A stretch of 64,000 nucleotides of DNA, from contig NZ_JAUSSF010000002.1 of the NCBI RefSeq assembly GCF_030812195.1, positions 186,001 to 250,000 of the forward strand. The letters are read 5' to 3'. The stretch's first letter is position 1. The number at the start of each line of letters is the position of its first letter. Origin of the DNA: Chryseobacterium lathyri (GTDB taxonomy: Bacteria; Bacteroidota; Bacteroidia; Flavobacteriales; Weeksellaceae). The notes under the pieces are model-generated. The model was not told the origin of the DNA and searched no databases. It was given only the letters and a program-made list of their open reading frames with translations. Position numbers and translations under genes: made by a program. Of the stretch, positions 9,053 through 17,834 are shown in pieces.

Positions 9053-10549
9053 ATGAAGGAAAAATTGATTCTCGCTTTAGACCAGGGTACAACTTCATCT
9101 AGAGCCATCTTATTCAATCACAACGGAGCTATAGAATATATCTCCCAGAAAAATTTTGAACAGATCTACCCTACTCCGGGATGGGTAGAACATGATCCCA
9201 ACGAGATATGGTCGTCCCAGATATCCGTTGCCGCAGAAATTATTGCCAAAGCAGGCATTTCCGGATTAGAAGTAGCTGCCATCGGGATTACCAACCAACG
9301 TGAAACGACTGTTGTTTGGGACAAAGAAACAGGTGAACCTATCTATAATGCTATTGTCTGGCAGGACAGAAGGACCTCCAAATACTGTGACGAATTAAAA
9401 GAGCAGGGACATGCTGAAGTCATCAAAGAAAAAACCGGCCTTGTCCTGGATGCTTACTTTTCAGCAACCAAATTGAAATGGATTCTGGACAATGTAGAAG
9501 GAGCAAGAGAAAAAGCGGCAGAAGGGAAATTATGTTTTGGAACGGTTGACACATGGCTGGTATGGAAACTTACCCGTGGAAAAATGTTCATCACCGATGT
9601 TTCCAATGCCAGCAGAACAATGCTTCTGAATATTCATACTTTAGAATGGGATCAGGACCTTCTCGATTTATTTGATATTCCAAGATCTGTTCTTCCTGAA
9701 GTAAAACAGAGCAGTGAGATCTACGGAGAAACTGCAACCACTTTATTTTCTACAAAAATCCCGATTGCAGGAATTGCGGGGGATCAGCAGGCCGCTTTAT
9801 TCGGACAGATGTGCATCACTCCCGGAATGGTAAAGAATACCTACGGAACAGGATGCTTCTTATTAATGAATACAGGCACAGAGGCTGTTTCTTCTAAAAA
9901 CAACCTGTTAACAACTGTTGCCTGGAAAATCAATGGAGAAGTAAATTATGCACTGGAAGGAAGTGTATTCGTAGGCGGTGCAGCCATACAGTGGCTGAGA
10001 GACGGCCTTAAGCTCATCCATTCATCAGAAGAAGTGAACGATCTGGCAGCCAGTGTTGAAGATAACGGGGGAGTTTACTTCGTTCCTGCACTTACCGGAT
10101 TGGGAGCACCATATTGGGACCAGTATGCAAGAGGAACTATTGTGGGGGTAACCCGCGGAACGACTAACGGACATATTGCAAGGGCAACTTTGGAAGGAAT
10201 AGCATTCCAGGTATATGATATTGTAAAATCTATGGAGGCAGACTCAGGAAGACCGAGCCTTGAACTTAGAGTAGACGGAGGCGCTTCTGCAAGCGATCTT
10301 CTGATGCAAATACAGTCTGACCTTTTCGGCTTTAAGATTACAAGACCAAAAACACTTGAAACAACGGCTTTAGGAGCGGCCTATCTGGCAGGTTTAGCGG
10401 TAGGTTACTGGAAAGACATCAACGAGATACAGTCCCAATGGGTTGTGGATGAGCATTTCCATCCTAAAGTGGACAAAGAAAAAGCAGATAATATGATTCA
10501 CTTCTGGAACAAAGCTATAAAGCGTTCCCAAAGCTGGATCGAAGATTAA
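9053..10549 (+). CDS. glpK: Glycerol kinase
   Basis: Phosphorylates glycerol to glycerol-3-phosphate with ATP, trapping it in the cytoplasm. It shows the FGGY-family N-terminus [21 protein letters not shown], the substrate-site segment [12 protein letters not shown] near residue 81, and the C-terminal signature [19 protein letters not shown] near residue 408. The 498-residue length is normal. It lies between glpD and glpF (22 bases). Confidence 0.97.
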   Translation: MKEKLILALDQGTTSSRAILFNHNGAIEYISQKNFEQIYPTPGWVEHDPNEIWSSQISVAAEIIAKAGISGLEVAAIGITNQRETTVVWDKETGEPIYNAIVWQDRRTSKYCDELKEQGHAEVIKEKTGLVLDAYFSATKLKWILDNVEGAREKAAEGKLCFGTVDTWLVWKLTRGKMFITDVSNASRTMLLNIHTLEWDQDLLDLFDIPRSVLPEVKQSSEIYGETATTLFSTKIPIAGIAGDQQAALFGQMCITPGMVKNTYGTGCFLLMNTGTEAVSSKNNLLTTVAWKINGEVNYALEGSVFVGGAAIQWLRDGLKLIHSSEEVNDLAASVEDNGGVYFVPALTGLGAPYWDQYARGTIVGVTRGTTNGHIARATLEGIAFQVYDIVKSMEADSGRPSLELRVDGGASASDLLMQIQSDLFGFKITRPKTLETTALGAAYLAGLAVGYWKDINEIQSQWVVDEHFHPKVDKEKADNMIHFWNKAIKRSQSWIED

Positions 10550-10571
10550 TCCTTAATATAAAAAACTACTC

Positions 10572-11303
10572 ATGACCCCATTTACAGCAGAACTTGTAGG
10601 AACAATGCTTCTTATATTATTAGGCAACGGCGTTGTAGCCAATGTTGTCTTAAAGGATACTAAAGGAAATAATTCAGGATGGATCGTCATTACGACAGCC
10701 TGGGCACTGGCAGTTTTTGTGGGCGTTACCGTTGCAGGACCTGCAAGCGGTGCCCATCTGAACCCGGCCGTAACAATAGGGCTAGCTGTTGCAGGAAAAT
10801 TCTCCTGGGACCTGGTTCCGTCTTATATTGCAGCACAGATGCTTGGCGGAATGCTTGGCGCTTTCCTTGTTTGGCTTTTTAACAAAGATCACTTCGCTAT
10901 TACCGAAGATGAGGGTGCTAAGCTGGCATGTTTCAGTACCGGGCCGGCCATCAGGAATACTTTTTCAAATCTCATCAGTGAGGTTATCGGAACTTTTGTA
11001 CTGGTATTTGTCATCTTTCATTTTTCAGACCCCAGTATTTCTCTGAATGCAGATCCAAGCGCTAAAGTAGGACTCGGTTCTGTAGGAGCACTTCCTGTTA
11101 CCTTGCTGGTTTGGGCCATAGGCTTGTCGTTAGGCGGAACAACCGGTTATGCCATCAATCCTGCAAGAGATTTAGCGCCAAGGATTATGCATGCTGTACT
11201 TCCCGTAAAAGGCAGCAGTGACTGGGGATATGCCTGGATTCCGGTTGCAGGTCCCATCCTGGGCGCCGTTATCGCAGCCGTTCTTTTTGGAATAATACAT
11301 TAA
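10572..11303 (+). CDS. glpF: Glycerol facilitator (aquaglyceroporin)
   Basis: Inner-membrane channel for glycerol diffusion. It is a 243-residue MIP protein with the two half-helix motifs NPA (64-66, in HLNPAVT) and NPARD (196-200). The aspartate after the second NPAR is the classical mark of glycerol-conducting members rather than strict water channels. It is co-transcribed with glpK and followed after 9 bases by an outer-membrane protein gene. Confidence 0.95.
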   Translation: MTPFTAELVGTMLLILLGNGVVANVVLKDTKGNNSGWIVITTAWALAVFVGVTVAGPASGAHLNPAVTIGLAVAGKFSWDLVPSYIAAQMLGGMLGAFLVWLFNKDHFAITEDEGAKLACFSTGPAIRNTFSNLISEVIGTFVLVFVIFHFSDPSISLNADPSAKVGLGSVGALPVTLLVWAIGLSLGGTTGYAINPARDLAPRIMHAVLPVKGSSDWGYAWIPVAGPILGAVIAAVLFGIIH

Positions 11304-11312
11304 AAATACCCG

Positions 11313-12113
11313 ATGAAAATTTTAAAAATTGCATGCCTGATTATTTTAGGCACAGGAAAACTCTTCTCTCAAGAGAACGAAGAAGCAATCAAAAGCAACA
11401 GGCTGGATTTTACTGCCAATATTCAAAACAACCATTTGTGGAGAGGATTGATTATTACAGACAAACCTGTTGTGATGGGAAATCTCTCTTATGCCTTAGA
11501 TTCAGAAAAAAAATGGAAGATTGGTATTTGGGGTGCCTCGGCATTAGCTGATGATAAAGACGGTACTCATTACAAGGAGATCAATTATTACATCCAATAC
11601 TCACATAACCGTTTTTATATTGGATTGTGGGATTTGTATAATTCCAGAAACATTAATACTGCTGTAGCTGCAGACGACATTTTCAGTTACTCACAGAGAA
11701 GAACTGCCCACATCATTGACCTTAGAACCAATTATACTTTCGGACCTTCATTCCCACTGAATATTGAAGCGGACATTATGCTGTACGGAGGAGCCAATGC
11801 GGGCGAAGTGGTTCTAGAATCAGATGGAAACTATAAAAAGAATAAATACTCTACCTACATTCAGGCGAGCTATCCGGTCATCGCCGGAGAGAAGGTAAAT
11901 CTGGATGCTTTTGTTGGTGCCGGGTTTGCCCTCAACGACAAGCATTTCCTTTATGGCAATGGCAAAAATAGTTTTGATGTTGTTAATGTAGGAGTAAAAG
12001 CAGGCAAGACCATTAAAATTACGGAACATTACAGTCTTCCGGTTTCTATGATGGCTATGTGGAATCCTTCCAATAAATATGCAAGAATACAACTGGCAGC
12101 CACTGTTTTCTAA
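11313..12113 (+). CDS. Outer-membrane beta-barrel protein of the glycerol operon
   Basis: The 266-residue protein has a signal peptide (MKILKIACLIILGTGKLFSQ) and about ten to twelve alternating amphipathic strands. It ends LAATVF, an aromatic C-terminus like an outer-membrane beta-signal. The region NIQNNHLWRGL near residue 37 resembles small 'WRG' barrel proteins of unknown function. Its position 9 bases after glpF, before the terminator, suggests a role in moving glycerol or a related solute across the outer membrane; that is inference from context. Confidence 0.75.
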   Translation: MKILKIACLIILGTGKLFSQENEEAIKSNRLDFTANIQNNHLWRGLIITDKPVVMGNLSYALDSEKKWKIGIWGASALADDKDGTHYKEINYYIQYSHNRFYIGLWDLYNSRNINTAVAADDIFSYSQRRTAHIIDLRTNYTFGPSFPLNIEADIMLYGGANAGEVVLESDGNYKKNKYSTYIQASYPVIAGEKVNLDAFVGAGFALNDKHFLYGNGKNSFDVVNVGVKAGKTIKITEHYSLPVSMMAMWNPSNKYARIQLAATVF

Positions 12114-12134
12114 TTTGAGTTTTAACTTCATTAT

Positions 12135-12166
12135 AAAGGCCATTCCTATTTGGAGTGGCTTTTTTT
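12135..12166 (+). terminator. Terminator of the glp operon
   Basis: AAAGGCCATTCC (12135-12146) and GGAGTGGCTTT (12152-12162) form a stem of about 12 pairs, with two G-T wobbles and a 5-base loop, followed by a T run. It lies about 20 bases after the barrel gene. Confidence 0.85.
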
Positions 12167-12442
12167 ATATTGATGAAAAATTAAACTAAAAAAATCAAAG
12201 GCTTTTGGTACATTTAAACACTTAAGGACACTTTAGTTTAAAAGTCTTATTATATTGAAAACAGTCAGAGCTCATAAGTAGAAATCTTAGATTTTCACAG
12301 AACTTAAGTGTACTTTATATGTACAATGTATGTAGCTTTAGCTAAGTGTTAAAAAAAACTTCATAACTACCTCCACCAAGCAATCACCGGGTTTTTACGG
12401 TTTCATTTTTGCTTAAATATTTTTACTTTTGAAAAAAAATAT
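12167..12442. other. AT-rich intergenic stretch with TTAAG-type repeats and a downstream -7 box
   Basis: No coding signal is seen. ACACTTAAG (12218-12226) and CTTAAGTGT (12303-12311) form a distant 9-base inverted repeat, and similar CACTT/ACTTTA words recur between them. TACTTTTG (12424-12431) fits the TAnnTTTG box and is the probable promoter of the next gene. Confidence 0.5.
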
Positions 12443-12862
12443 ATGAAAAAGATTTTCAGCTTAGTGATCTTATGCATCAGCATTTTATCTTTCGCGCAGA
12501 CAAAAGCACCATTTGTAGGCTACAGAAGTTTTAATATCATTGAAGGGTTCAGCGGATCGGGAACGCCCACTTATTATCTGGATGTAAAGAAAAACGGAGA
12601 TGTCTATTTCGGATTTGTTCAGGTCAATCAGGCGGATGGAACTGAAACCACGGAAGAAGTCAATGCCGGAAAATACAATCCAAAGGTAATGAAGGTAGAT
12701 TTCAAAACATACGGGGAAAACTTCTATGTGAAATTTGATAAGGATAATATCTACCTGACAGACCAAGACGGAAACATTAAGAAATCTGAAGACTGCTGCT
12801 CCAGCATGGAAAGCAGAACACAGGATATCTGCACCTGCGAAAGCAAACTGTATAAGCGATGA
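12443..12862 (+). CDS. Exported protein of unknown function
   Basis: I do not recognise the 139-residue sequence. It begins with a signal peptide (MKKIFSLVILCISILSFAQ) and is otherwise a small, probably beta-rich domain (YYLDVKKNGDVYFGFVQ). Near the C-terminus it carries several cysteines (EDCCSSMESRTQDICTCES), so disulphides or metal binding are possible. Its stop overlaps the next start by 4 bases, so the two are probably translated together. A TACTTTTG box lies 12 bases upstream of the ATG. Confidence 0.8.
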   Translation: MKKIFSLVILCISILSFAQTKAPFVGYRSFNIIEGFSGSGTPTYYLDVKKNGDVYFGFVQVNQADGTETTEEVNAGKYNPKVMKVDFKTYGENFYVKFDKDNIYLTDQDGNIKKSEDCCSSMESRTQDICTCESKLYKR

Positions 12863-13830
12863 AAGCATTAAAGGCACTGTTTGTCCTTCTTCTCATTGTA
12901 TCATGTAGTGGGAAAAAGAACCATCCTTATACTTTTTATTACTGGAAGACCCATCTTAAGCTTGATCAGGAAGAGAAAAGAGTTTTGGACAAGGCTTCGG
13001 TTCCTTATATATACACCCGTTTTTTTGACATTGACAAAGCCCGTGGAAAATTCATGCCGGTGGCTGTAGTCACCAAAGACAATAGTTTTCGGACAGATAA
13101 ACAAATCGTGTCGACTGTTTTTATCACAAATCAATCCATGTATCATATCTCGGCAGAAGAAATCAGGTTTCTGGCAAAAAACATTCATGATCTGATTCAG
13201 AAAAAAGCCAAAGAATATGATTTAAAAATTAATAATGAAATTCAGATCGACTGTGACTGGACAGCCGGAACCAGGAATGATTATTTTAAATTTTTAAAAG
13301 AGCTGAAAAGAATTTCCGGAAAAGAAATCACCTGTACACTGCGCCTTCATCAGGTAAAAGATAAAAGCCAGACCGGAGTTCCACCGGTAGAAAAAGTATA
13401 TCTGATGTGCTACTCTACTTCCTCCCCGCTTGAAAACTCCAATAAGAATTCTATTCTGGATGTGACGGTTTTAAAAAGCTATCTTTCCAAGCTGGAAGAT
13501 TATCCTGTTAAAAAAATTGAAGTCGCGCTGCCGATCTACTCCTGGGGAATCGTTACCAATCACCTTGAAAAGCATAAATTAATTAATGCCTTATCCAGAA
13601 AAGATCTTGAAAACCCTGCATTTAAAAAGATATCGGATCATGAAGTTGAAATCATCAAAGACGGTTTCTATTTCGGAAGCTTCCTAAATAAAGGATTTAG
13701 GATAAAGGTTGAAGAAATATCAGATGATCAGCTGCAGGATGTCACCCGTTTTCTGGAGAAAAAAATACATGATTTTAATATAATTTATTATCAATTAGAT
13801 AGTAAATTTGTAAGTAACAGGGGTTTTTAA
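12859..13830 (+). CDS. Lipoprotein of unknown function
   Basis: The 323-residue protein has a lipobox (LLIVSCSGKK, Cys16), so it is likely anchored to a membrane. The body has alternating strands and helices, with IQIDCDWTAGTRNDYFKFLK near residue 130 and KKIEVALPIYSWG near residue 216. This is reminiscent of a TIM-barrel hydrolase fold in which an acidic residue ends a strand, but no family can be named. It overlaps the preceding secreted protein by 4 bases and is followed by the large helical-repeat protein. Confidence 0.8.
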   Translation: MKALKALFVLLLIVSCSGKKNHPYTFYYWKTHLKLDQEEKRVLDKASVPYIYTRFFDIDKARGKFMPVAVVTKDNSFRTDKQIVSTVFITNQSMYHISAEEIRFLAKNIHDLIQKKAKEYDLKINNEIQIDCDWTAGTRNDYFKFLKELKRISGKEITCTLRLHQVKDKSQTGVPPVEKVYLMCYSTSSPLENSNKNSILDVTVLKSYLSKLEDYPVKKIEVALPIYSWGIVTNHLEKHKLINALSRKDLENPAFKKISDHEVEIIKDGFYFGSFLNKGFRIKVEEISDDQLQDVTRFLEKKIHDFNIIYYQLDSKFVSNRGF

Positions 13831-13915
13831 ATTTTATGCCCTGCTGTTGAGCAGATCATGAAGAGTTAAATCCTGTTGAAACTGAGTTACAAAAATAAAA
13901 ACACCCATCAACTAT

Positions 13916-16642
13916 ATGAAAAAGTATATTCTTTCGCTGGCGGTCCTATCGCTTTTCTATACGAAATCTGATGCCTGCGCGTGGTCAGACCCCGATTATG
14001 AATACTTTAACCTTTTTACACAAAGCATCATTAAGGATAAATCTTATTTGCCTTTCCTGCTTACTTATTCCAATAGGTTTTACGGAGACTATAAGGGCAA
14101 CCCGATTCCTGATGACAATATTGAAACATGGAAAAAGTTTTTCAATAACCAGCTGAACTACTCAGAAACAGAAAATCTGGTATACAAGATCAGCATGAAC
14201 GACCTTAATGCTTTGAAAAACGGAACACCAACCAATCCGTTGCTGCAGAAACTGGGTACAGGATTCTATCAAAAGTATAAAGAAGGTATCGATTATTTAA
14301 TTGAAGCCAAGTATCTGGAACCATATATGAGCATCAATTATGTTGAAAGTCCGGACTCATTTTACAGTAATGGCCCTTCAAAGGAGCAAAATGCCACTTC
14401 TATTGATTATGCTAAAACAGTCAACGCACTCACTTCTTTATACAATGCGACAAGAAATCCGGAGATCAAGCAGCGTTACGGATATCAGCTGGTGCGTTTC
14501 AACCATTATACACGAAATTATGATGCCGCATTGGAGGCTTTCAAAACTTATATAGAACCGATCAAGCAGAAAGGCACCGTATATTTTATGGCCCTTGACC
14601 AGCTTGCCGGTGCTCAGAGAGGAAAGGAAATGAACGCTGATGCGAACTGGAACTTCTTCCAGGTTTTCATGAACAGCAAAGACCGCAAGGAATCTGCCTT
14701 CATTTCAATGAAACTTTCGGATACCGCTTCTTTCAGTAACATTATGAAAAGAGCAGGTACGAGCGATGAAAAGAATATGGCTTATTTTCTGTTGGGCTAT
14801 GAGGGCTTCACAGACCCCATTCCTCTTATGGAAAAAATGTATGAGATTAATCCGGATTCCGAGATCCTGAAAGTAATGGCCGTGAGAAGCATCAATGAGC
14901 TGGAAAGAAGCTATCTTCCGATTTATTACTATACCTCCGATACTTCAGACAATGTCTATATACAAAAGGGAAATACAGATGATCACAACGAAACTTCCAC
15001 AAATACAAAAGCTAAACCTGCAGAAGTAAAAAAAGAAGAGAAACTTTCATTTTGGCAAAAGATAGTAAGGTTCTTCAAAAATCTTTTTGGAGGATCAAAA
15101 TCTGGTAGTGCAAACGGAGATAAAAATGATCAGAGTGATGATGAGCTACTGAACAATCCGGACAGGATTCCTTTCTATACTAAATCCGGCTACGGCTATG
15201 ATGAAAAAACAAAAGATTACCTGAATGAGCTGGAAAAATTCACGGAGAAAACCAAGAAAGTATCCAAGGATGAATACTGGCAGATTGCAGATGCTTATCT
15301 TAAGTTTTTGAAGAAAGATTACAAAGGAAGTTCTGAGATTCTGGAGGATATCAAAACAGCAAATCCCGAATATCTTGAAGAAATAAAAAGAATGAAGGTC
15401 CTTAATGATATCGTTTCGCATCCTAAGATCGATTCGGAATTCGAAGACCACCTGATGAAAGACTACGCTGAATATTTTGTAAAAAAAGAAGCAAAGAAAG
15501 ACAGCACAGCTGTTGCAGACTACGATTATTATGGGGAAACCCCGTCTACAGCAGATTTCCTTAAAGATGTTCTTGCCAACCGCTATTTCCTGCAGGGGGA
15601 AGACGGAAAATCGTTCCTGATGAATAATAAGCTTTCGGATCTTCAGTATAACCCGAATTCCAGTCTCGTAAAAAGTGTTGAAGATTTTTATAAAAAACCG
15701 AATAAAACGCAGTTTGAACAGCAGATCATTGCCAAGAATATGGATAACGTAGGAAATATTGATGCTTTCTTCAGCATGATCTACGGCGACAGAGCCATGA
15801 AACTGGCAGATTTTGAAAAGGCTAAATCTTATTATGAAAAAGCCCAGGGATTTGCAGGAATTCCAAGGATGAATTACGACTGGACGGATAAAGGTGAAAA
15901 AATCACTCCGAAGCAGTATGCAGCCGGCGAATATAACGGATTCAGAGACATTTCGAATCTTGTTTTCGGTCACAATGTATGGGAAAGTTTCGGCAGTCCT
16001 GAAACTGAAAGTATGGAAGCCGAAGATTATTCTGCGTTTCCTTTCATTAAAGCCAGCATGAATAAACTGGAACTTGCAGATGCACTGATCCAGCTTAAAA
16101 AGATAGGTAACGGGACAGATGAAAAGGCCGCAAAAGCGAACCAGCTTATCGGAAACCTACTGTACAATACTTCCAGCTTAGGATATTACCGCCAGCTTTT
16201 TGTGATGGATATCGACAACACCAACGGCGGAAAGTACGATTTCTGGAATACGGACAGAAAGAATCCTTATAAGTATTATTATAAGAATTTCCTTTATACC
16301 ACCTATGTGGAACCGGATAATTTTGATCTCGCAATCAATTATTACCAAAAGACCCTGAAGCTGTCAAAAGACAAGGAACAAAGAGCGAGAGCCCTTTTCC
16401 AGATGGCTAGTGCAGAACAAGGAAAGTATTATCAGTATGAGGCAAAAAATGCTGTGAATATCAGCTATTCGGATCCTCAGTATTCTGAAAAAGAGCAGGC
16501 ACACCAGACTGAGCTAGATAATATCAGGAACCAGAAATACAGAACATATTTTGCGCAGCTGAAGTCCCAGTATGCAGATTCGGAAACCATGAAAGGACTT
16601 GCAGGAAGCTGCAGCTATTTCGGATATTTCCTGAAAAGATAA
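13916..16642 (+). CDS. Large exported helical-repeat protein of unknown function
   Basis: The 908-residue protein has a signal peptide (MKKYILSLAVLSLFYTKSDA) and a mature start CAWSDPDYEYFNLF. Most of the sequence is helical, with repeats resembling TPR/SEL pairs (for example YAKTVNALTSLYNATRNPEI, AMKLADFEKAKSYYEKAQGF, AINYYQKTLKLSKDKEQRA). A low-complexity charged linker follows a hydrophobic patch (FWQKIVRFFKNLFGG) at about residues 380-415. It probably acts as a periplasmic scaffold. It follows the lipoprotein after 85 bases and may share its transcript. Confidence 0.8.
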   Translation: MKKYILSLAVLSLFYTKSDACAWSDPDYEYFNLFTQSIIKDKSYLPFLLTYSNRFYGDYKGNPIPDDNIETWKKFFNNQLNYSETENLVYKISMNDLNALKNGTPTNPLLQKLGTGFYQKYKEGIDYLIEAKYLEPYMSINYVESPDSFYSNGPSKEQNATSIDYAKTVNALTSLYNATRNPEIKQRYGYQLVRFNHYTRNYDAALEAFKTYIEPIKQKGTVYFMALDQLAGAQRGKEMNADANWNFFQVFMNSKDRKESAFISMKLSDTASFSNIMKRAGTSDEKNMAYFLLGYEGFTDPIPLMEKMYEINPDSEILKVMAVRSINELERSYLPIYYYTSDTSDNVYIQKGNTDDHNETSTNTKAKPAEVKKEEKLSFWQKIVRFFKNLFGGSKSGSANGDKNDQSDDELLNNPDRIPFYTKSGYGYDEKTKDYLNELEKFTEKTKKVSKDEYWQIADAYLKFLKKDYKGSSEILEDIKTANPEYLEEIKRMKVLNDIVSHPKIDSEFEDHLMKDYAEYFVKKEAKKDSTAVADYDYYGETPSTADFLKDVLANRYFLQGEDGKSFLMNNKLSDLQYNPNSSLVKSVEDFYKKPNKTQFEQQIIAKNMDNVGNIDAFFSMIYGDRAMKLADFEKAKSYYEKAQGFAGIPRMNYDWTDKGEKITPKQYAAGEYNGFRDISNLVFGHNVWESFGSPETESMEAEDYSAFPFIKASMNKLELADALIQLKKIGNGTDEKAAKANQLIGNLLYNTSSLGYYRQLFVMDIDNTNGGKYDFWNTDRKNPYKYYYKNFLYTTYVEPDNFDLAINYYQKTLKLSKDKEQRARALFQMASAEQGKYYQYEAKNAVNISYSDPQYSEKEQAHQTELDNIRNQKYRTYFAQLKSQYADSETMKGLAGSCSYFGYFLKR

Positions 16643-16662
16643 TTTTTTAATTTACAGAAAAG

Positions 16663-16691
16663 AAAAGGAATCAATCATAATGATTCCTTTT
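16663..16691. terminator. Bidirectional terminator between convergent genes
   Basis: AAAAGGAATCA (16663-16673) and TGATTCCTTTT (16681-16691) form a perfect 11-pair stem with a 7-base loop and T runs on both sides. The TGA stop of the minus-strand gene (16675-16677) lies in the loop. Confidence 0.85.
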
Positions 16692-17175
16692 TTTCTTGCT
16701 GTTTCTGAAGCCATTCTGCATGTTTATGTTTAAAGAATTCATACTTGTAATCCTGGTTTCTGTGAGCTGCATCTATAGAATGTGAGGTGTGGATATCCGC
16801 ATCCTTTTTCGCAAACTTGGCAAGTTCCTCATAATAGCAGTGAAGCTGGTCAAGCTCATTCTCTGTCAGATCTTCAATATCTACAATTCTGTTGCTGGCT
16901 TTTTCGTGAGCAGCAATAAGCTCATTCAGTTTGATCTGTATTGCCTTTGAATCTTTGTTCTGAGCTTTCTGAATTAAAAAGACCATTAAGAAAGTAATAA
17001 TGGTAGTTCCGGTATTAATGACCAGCTGCCATGTTTCAGAATAATCAAAAACAGGTCCTGAAGCCGCCCATACTACAACGACAAGTACAGCTCCGATAAA
17101 TGCATATGAACTTCCTGTAAATTTGGTTGCCCAGTCCGAAAACTTCTCAAAGAGATTATTGTTCTTATGGCTCAT
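16675..17175 (-). CDS. Low-affinity iron permease family membrane protein
   Basis: The 166-residue protein has two transmembrane segments (SSYAFIGAVLVVVVWAASGP and LVINTGTTIITFLMVFLIQ), followed by the family signature QKAQNKDSKAIQIKLNELIA and a charged C-terminal helix. This is the layout of the bacterial low-affinity iron permease family; iron transport has not been shown for most bacterial members. It is convergent with the helical-repeat gene and shares its terminator. Confidence 0.8.
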   Translation of the reverse strand: MSHKNNNLFEKFSDWATKFTGSSYAFIGAVLVVVVWAASGPVFDYSETWQLVINTGTTIITFLMVFLIQKAQNKDSKAIQIKLNELIAAHEKASNRIVDIEDLTENELDQLHCYYEELAKFAKKDADIHTSHSIDAAHRNQDYKYEFFKHKHAEWLQKQQEKKESL

Positions 17176-17345
17176 GATATCAATTCTTTTAAATAATAAA
17201 TTTATAGAATTAACTTGAATCGGAAGTAATAAAATCGGAAAACGGAGAAAAGAGAAAAAAACAAGATCCCAATGGTGTTAAAATCAAAAACATTAAGACA
17301 GAAGGACTGCTTTAATATTTTCTATTTAAAATTTGATATGAATGA

Positions 17346-17456
17346 ATGTTTATTATTTTCCCGGATTATCTCTACAAGGAGCACAATGATGGAAAGATGA
17401 ATTTTAATGACCTGAACGTAGAAGCATACGATTTTATATTCAGTTCTTTCAAATAA
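17346..17456 (+). CDS. Possible small ORF or gene remnant, 36 residues
   Basis: This open frame starts ATG at 17346 and ends TAA at 17456. The peptide (MFIIFPDYLYKEHND..., ending AYDFIFSSFK) has protein-like composition, so the frame may be a small gene or the 3' end of a decayed one. No promoter is evident. It sits in the 336-base gap (17176-17511) between the iron-permease-like gene and rpsJ, which otherwise holds only the rpsJ terminator. Confidence 0.25.
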   Translation: MFIIFPDYLYKEHNDGKMNFNDLNVEAYDFIFSSFK

Positions 17457-17458
17457 AA

Positions 17459-17484
17459 AATCCGTCCCTAAAAAGGAACGGATT
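17459..17484 (-). terminator. Terminator of the str operon (after rpsJ)
   Basis: AATCCGTCCC (17459-17468) pairs with GGAACGGATT (17475-17484), with one mismatch and a 6-base loop. On the minus strand it is followed by TTTTTATTT. It ends the str transcript just after rpsJ, so transcription does not continue towards rplC. Confidence 0.8.
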
Positions 17485-17511
17485 CTATAATCATTGCAAA
17501 GTATGCAATTA

Positions 17512-17817
17512 TCACACTTTAATTTCAACGTCTACACCGCTTGGTAACTCTAATTTCATTAGAGCATCAACAGTTTTAGAAGAAGAAGAGTAGATATCCA
17601 TCAGTCTCTTGTGAGCTGATAATTGGAATTGTTCTCTAGCTTTCTTGTTTACGTGTGGAGATCTCAACACCGTGAAGATTCTCTTATTTGTTGGCAATGG
17701 AATTGGTCCGTTTACAACAGCACCAGTAGCCTTTACCGTTTTTACGATTTTCTCAGCAGACTTGTCTACCAAGTTGTAATCGTAAGATTTTAGTTTTATT
17801 CTGATTCTTTGTGACAT
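17512..17817 (-). CDS. rpsJ: 30S ribosomal protein uS10
   Basis: Small-subunit head protein, also the NusE antitermination factor. It has 101 residues, starting [20 protein letters not shown], with the motifs [20 protein letters not shown] and [15 protein letters not shown]. It closes the str operon 17 bases after fusA, followed by a terminator. In most related genomes rplC follows directly; here it does not. Confidence 0.97.
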   Translation of the reverse strand: MSQRIRIKLKSYDYNLVDKSAEKIVKTVKATGAVVNGPIPLPTNKRIFTVLRSPHVNKKAREQFQLSAHKRLMDIYSSSSKTVDALMKLELPSGVDVEIKV

Positions 17818-17834
17818 TTCTTTAGTTTAAAAAA

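Noticed and set aside
15146-15973. Open frame of 275 codons on the minus strand inside the 908-residue protein gene
   Set aside because: It is fully antisense to a gene with a signal peptide and consistent repeats; the peptide is Phe/Ile/Cys-rich low-quality sequence typical of a shadow frame.
17322-17528. Minus-strand frame overlapping the end of rpsJ
   Set aside because: It runs through the str terminator hairpin and encodes a low-complexity hydrophobic peptide.
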